Part shown: positions 61,715 to 64,000 of the stretch, one piece after another
How positions within the stretch are numbered: position 1 is the first letter of the stretch
Layout of the letters: the number at the start of each line of letters is the position of its first letter
Assembly: GCF_000621445.1 (NCBI RefSeq)
Contig: NZ_JHYI01000006.1
Span: 186,001-250,000, forward strand
Direction of reading: 5' to 3'
Origin: Alkalihalobacillus bogoriensis ATCC BAA-922
Lineage (GTDB): Bacteria; Bacillota; Bacilli; Bacillales; Bacillaceae_F
DNA: 64,000 nt
The notes under the pieces: model-generated
The model's database searches: none
Told to the model about the DNA's origin: nothing
The model's input: the letters and a program-made list of their open reading frames with translations, nothing else
Position numbers and translations under genes: made by a program

Positions 61715-62215
61715 TTGGAGAAAAAAGATGTGATTACAACATGGTTTTATGAATTTAGTGACGATCTCTACCACTATTTCCTTTATCGGGTCGGTATAGC
61801 CGAAGCAGAAGATTTAGTACAAGAAGTTTTTATTCGTGCGATGAATGGCTTTGAAGGCTACAAAGAGGAGGCTTCACCAAAAACATGGCTCTATACGATT
61901 GGAAGAAATGTCGCCACAGATGCAATAAAGAAAAAACAAAAATTCCCTTTTTCCTTTCTACATAAAGAGGTTGAAACACCGAGCCAATCTCTCGAGGAAG
62001 ATTTTCTTATATATGAAGAAAAAATAACAATATATCGAGCGATTCAAACTTTAAAACCGAGCTATCGCGATGTTGTCATTTTACGTGGGATAAAAGAAAT
62101 ATCAGTACAAGAAACAGCAACTATTTTAGGATGGACGGAAAATAAAGTTCGCTCTACCTATTATCGGGCTAAATTATCTTTACAAACAAAACTTGGAGGA
62201 GAATTCAATGAATAA
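61715..62215 (+). CDS. ECF sigma factor
   Basis: A 166-residue group 4 sigma factor with region 2 in DDLYHYFLYRVGIAEAEDLV, QEVFIRAMNGFEGYKE and PKTWLYTIGRNVATDAIKK. Region 4 is YRDVVILRGIKEISVQETAT and LGWTENKVRSTYYRAK. Start is TTG at 61715, about 10-11 bases after AAAGGGG; no ATG fits. Its last codons overlap the putative anti-sigma gene by 8 bases. I cannot equate it with a particular B. subtilis ECF factor. No ECF-type autoregulatory promoter with good spacing was found by eye. Confidence 0.92.
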   Translation: MEKKDVITTWFYEFSDDLYHYFLYRVGIAEAEDLVQEVFIRAMNGFEGYKEEASPKTWLYTIGRNVATDAIKKKQKFPFSFLHKEVETPSQSLEEDFLIYEEKITIYRAIQTLKPSYRDVVILRGIKEISVQETATILGWTENKVRSTYYRAKLSLQTKLGGEFNE

Positions 62216-62912
62216 TGATTTAGAGAAGAAATTATCGTCTTTACCGAAACCTCCTCTTGCCGAACATTCAAAGCAATCCATTGTTGAAACAATACAAATA
62301 ATGGACACGAATACTGAACGAAAACCAACTGGGAGAAGAACCCGAATCACACTCGGCATAACTGGCTTCCTGTCCTTCGCCATTTTCTTATTCATCGTTT
62401 TACCATATAGTCATCAAGACAATACAGTTGGGTTCGTGCATGAGGAACAGCTAAGGGAATGGAAAGAACTAGAGAAGTTTGAAAGACCCATTCAATTTCC
62501 AACCTATATGCCCTATGAAGTAGAGAGTATACATTATGAAGAAATGGACGTCGGACCGTTACAACGTTCAGAGGATGATACAACAATCATTGTATATTAT
62601 GTTCTTAAGGATTATCCCGGTGATGTTATTTCAGTAGAACAGCAACCAGCAACGACTGTCCAATTAGAAAACTACAGTCACTATAAAGAAGAAAAATTAA
62701 TAGAAATGGAAAACGATGTTCATGCGCTTTATTTGTTTAACGGTGCCATGCAAATGTTAAGCTGGGAAGATGACGGAATCTTATTTGACTTATATTATAT
62801 CGGTGCTAGAGAACCCGGGAAACGTGAACAGGTGGAGGAAGTTCCGATAGAACATCTTATTCAAATCGCCGAATCGTTTCAACCCTATCATTCTCAAGCA
62901 AAAAGACGATAA
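62208..62912 (+). CDS. Putative anti-sigma factor with extracytoplasmic DUF4367-like domain
   Basis: A 234-residue single-pass protein: ~50-residue cytosolic N-terminus (LEKKLSSLPKPPLAEHSK), one membrane helix (about 51-71, LGITGFLSFAIFLFIVLPY) and an outer domain of ~160 residues. The outer domain, with RPIQFPTYMPYEVESI, MQMLSWEDDGILFDLY and EHLIQIAESF, resembles DUF4367 sensors. Gene order and 8-base overlap with the ECF sigma gene argue for an anti-sigma role. No HxxxCxxC zinc motif is present, so it is not a ZAS type. GGAGGAG precedes the ATG at 62208. Confidence 0.82.
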   Translation: MNNDLEKKLSSLPKPPLAEHSKQSIVETIQIMDTNTERKPTGRRTRITLGITGFLSFAIFLFIVLPYSHQDNTVGFVHEEQLREWKELEKFERPIQFPTYMPYEVESIHYEEMDVGPLQRSEDDTTIIVYYVLKDYPGDVISVEQQPATTVQLENYSHYKEEKLIEMENDVHALYLFNGAMQMLSWEDDGILFDLYYIGAREPGKREQVEEVPIEHLIQIAESFQPYHSQAKRR

Positions 62913-62927
62913 TATTATCGTCCTTTT
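62901..62927. terminator. Hairpin between the convergent anti-sigma gene and the next gene
   Basis: GACGATAATATTATCGTC (62905-62922) is a perfect palindrome with A's before and CTTTT after, overlapping the anti-sigma stop codon. Confidence 0.55.
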
Positions 62928-63580
62928 GGTGGTTTATTTAGTAATTTTATAACCGTTTTAGCAAATGAATCGGTATCCTGGTGTCTATTTACATCGTCCA
63001 GAAATGGAAAGTCATCTTTCCTGACGCTTATTTTAGCTAAAGGCTTTACAGCTTGCTCACATACCCATTCATCTCGAATTCCACCTTGCTGAAAGGGCTC
63101 CTTCGGTAAAATATAAATGGTACCGTCGCTATAGCATTGTTTTTCATCTGTTGTCTGAATGGAAAAATAATAGAATCGTCTCCACCCTTTTTTCGTAGGA
63201 ACGGACAAACAAATATTCTGAAGTGATGGAACGACCGACCGGTTGACACTCGCAAAAAACAAAGGCCATATTCCATCAGAGCTGGCAAACACAGCTTTAA
63301 TTGGCTTCATATTAAAGAGCGAGGACGCTCTCGGTTCAAAGCTTTGGATATCCGGTAAATTAGAGCCATGTAAAACAACTTGCTTATATTCGGTAAGATA
63401 CCGTAAGAAGTAATGGAGCGGATATGGATGTTCGTATAAATATAGCTCACCATTTCCGCTTTTAATATAACAATCGTACAGACGTTCAAATTGAACAACC
63501 ACCTCTTCAGGAAGGTCCAATTCGTGAACTTTCTCAAACCCCAAAAAAGAATAAAACAATAATTTCAGTTTATTCATCAT
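62915..63580 (-). CDS. Hypothetical protein with HGS...FEPR and VFASSD motifs
   Basis: A 221-residue cytosolic protein without signal or membrane span. The centre reads VVLHGSNLPDIQSFEPRAS (about 67-85) and, about 15 residues later, AVFASSDGIWPLFFASVNR. This HGS...I..FEPR plus VxAS-D--xA pattern loosely recalls ADP-ribosyltransferase-like or Tpt1-like folds, but the family is not recognised and catalytic residues are not assigned. ATG at 63580 (or 63577) follows GGAG at a long 12-base spacing; a TTG at 63598 is possible. It lies 26 bases after the serine hydrolase gene on the same strand. Confidence 0.75.
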   Translation of the reverse strand: MMNKLKLLFYSFLGFEKVHELDLPEEVVVQFERLYDCYIKSGNGELYLYEHPYPLHYFLRYLTEYKQVVLHGSNLPDIQSFEPRASSLFNMKPIKAVFASSDGIWPLFFASVNRSVVPSLQNICLSVPTKKGWRRFYYFSIQTTDEKQCYSDGTIYILPKEPFQQGGIRDEWVCEQAVKPLAKISVRKDDFPFLDDVNRHQDTDSFAKTVIKLLNKPPKGR

Positions 63581-63606
63581 ATGTTTTATCTGCTCCAACT
63601 CACAAT

Positions 63607-64000
63607 TTAGTGATTTTGTAAATGAGTAAACACCTCTTCACGGTACACGGGGTCGGTTAATAATTTTAATTCAAACTCGTTTAATTGTCTCATCAAGCTT
63701 TCCGTTTCCTTTGGTGTTACGTTATGAAAAAAGATGGCAAGTTCATACCGATTCCCTTCCTTGTCTTCTGCATATAAAGCATCTGTCAGTATATACTGAG
63801 TCGATCCGCCTTTTTTTCCTGCCCGCTGTAACCATTTTTGATTTTCAGGATTATCCATAATCATCCCTAGAGCGTATTCTACTTCTTCTTGAACAATGGG
63901 TGGAAAATGATGATGGTTGATTTGATTCATCATGTTTGCATACTCATATGTAGTTGATTTCGTAAAAATTTTTGAATAGAGTTGGTCAAACTCTTTGTCC
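63607..64000 (-). CDS. Serine hydrolase / beta-lactamase-like protein, C-terminal part (5' end beyond window)
   Basis: The frame is open to the right edge (upstream codons read DKEFDQLYSKIF...), so the ATG at 63933 is internal and only the last ~130 residues are visible. The end of the catalytic domain shows GKKGGSTQYILTDALY, with K-G-G in the place of the KTG triad of penicillin-recognising enzymes, then YELAIFFHNVTP. The SxxK serine should lie outside the window. Function could be a beta-lactamase-like hydrolase or peptidase. It precedes the HGS/FEPR gene in a likely operon. Confidence 0.7.
   Translation of the reverse strand, partial: DKEFDQLYSKIFTKSTTYEYANMMNQINHHHFPPIVQEEVEYALGMIMDNPENQKWLQRAGKKGGSTQYILTDALYAEDKEGNRYELAIFFHNVTPKETESLMRQLNEFELKLLTDPVYREEVFTHLQNH

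Overview
The window is a contiguous piece of a low-GC, endospore-forming Bacillaceae chromosome. Evidence: AT-rich sequence, strong AGGAGG-type ribosome binding sites, frequent TTG and GTG starts, an alpha/beta spore SASP gene with a sigma-G-type promoter, GerW-family YtfJ, ccpA, an acuABC operon, and a T-box leader before tyrS. Gene order closely follows the Bacillus subtilis ytoI-ytkL ... argHG ... ackA-ytxK-tpx-ytfJ-ytfI-yteJ-sppA ... thiI-nifZ-ezrA-hisJ-yttP-ytsP-ytrP-rpsD-tyrS-acsA/acuABC-motP-ccpA-aroA-ytxJHG-murC-sftA-ytpQ-ytpP-ytoQ-ytoP segment. It belongs to a related genus (alkaliphile-like Bacillaceae is plausible but unproven) rather than B. subtilis itself. No tRNA, rRNA, CRISPR, prophage or transposase gene was seen.

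Layout. 1-7.1 kb: CBS/DRTGG regulator ytoI (cut by the left edge), a small membrane protein, ytkL hydrolase, a YitT-family protein, a YusW-like exported protein coupled to alanine dehydrogenase, a nucleotidase/flavoprotein pair, a 45-residue ORF, and a universal stress protein with a sigma-B-like promoter. 7.1-13.4 kb: a repeat-rich gap with a damaged zinc-ribbon gene, argGH, an EcsC protein, ackA. 13.6-24.6 kb: ytxK, tpx, the ytfIJ, sppI (yteJ) and sppA block, NAD kinase, amidohydrolase ytcJ, SASP, thiI-nifZ. 24.7-33.6 kb: ezrA, hisJ, yttP, ytsP, a GAF-GGDEF cyclase, rpsD with leader, tyrS with T-box. 33.9-41.6 kb: a class A penicillin-binding protein and the acetate-scavenging acsA/acuABC locus. 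41.9-49.9 kb: mtnN, motP-ccpA, aroA, an FtsA-like protein with a repeat-built tail, ytxGHJ behind a near-consensus sigma-B promoter. 50-64 kb: M29 aminopeptidase, murC, NAPRTase, sftA, ytpQP, orphan PTS EIIC, lipoprotein, ytoQ, ytoP, an ECF sigma/anti-sigma pair, an unrecognised ORF and the 3' end of a serine hydrolase.

Functional themes. Carbon overflow and re-use (ackA with an upstream cre-like site, acsA, AcuA/AcuC acetylation control, ccpA) sit within 32 kb. Envelope functions (class A PBP, murC, EzrA, SftA, SppA/SppI, the FtsA-like protein, the ECF pair) and redox/stress functions (Tpx, bacilliredoxin YtxJ, YtpP, fRMsr YtsP, Usp) are dispersed.

The most unusual content is intergenic. 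There are two different dispersed palindromic repeat families (family A, ten copies; family B, four copies), two local tandem arrays (52 bp x3 and 112 bp x2.4), and one long imperfect inverted repeat. Among proteins, the FtsA-like protein with about five ~60-residue C-terminal repeats, a MotP lacking its MotS partner, a thioredoxin-reductase-like flavoprotein without its CxxC, and the unrecognised protein beside the serine hydrolase deserve a second look. All family assignments come from reading motifs, not from database searches.
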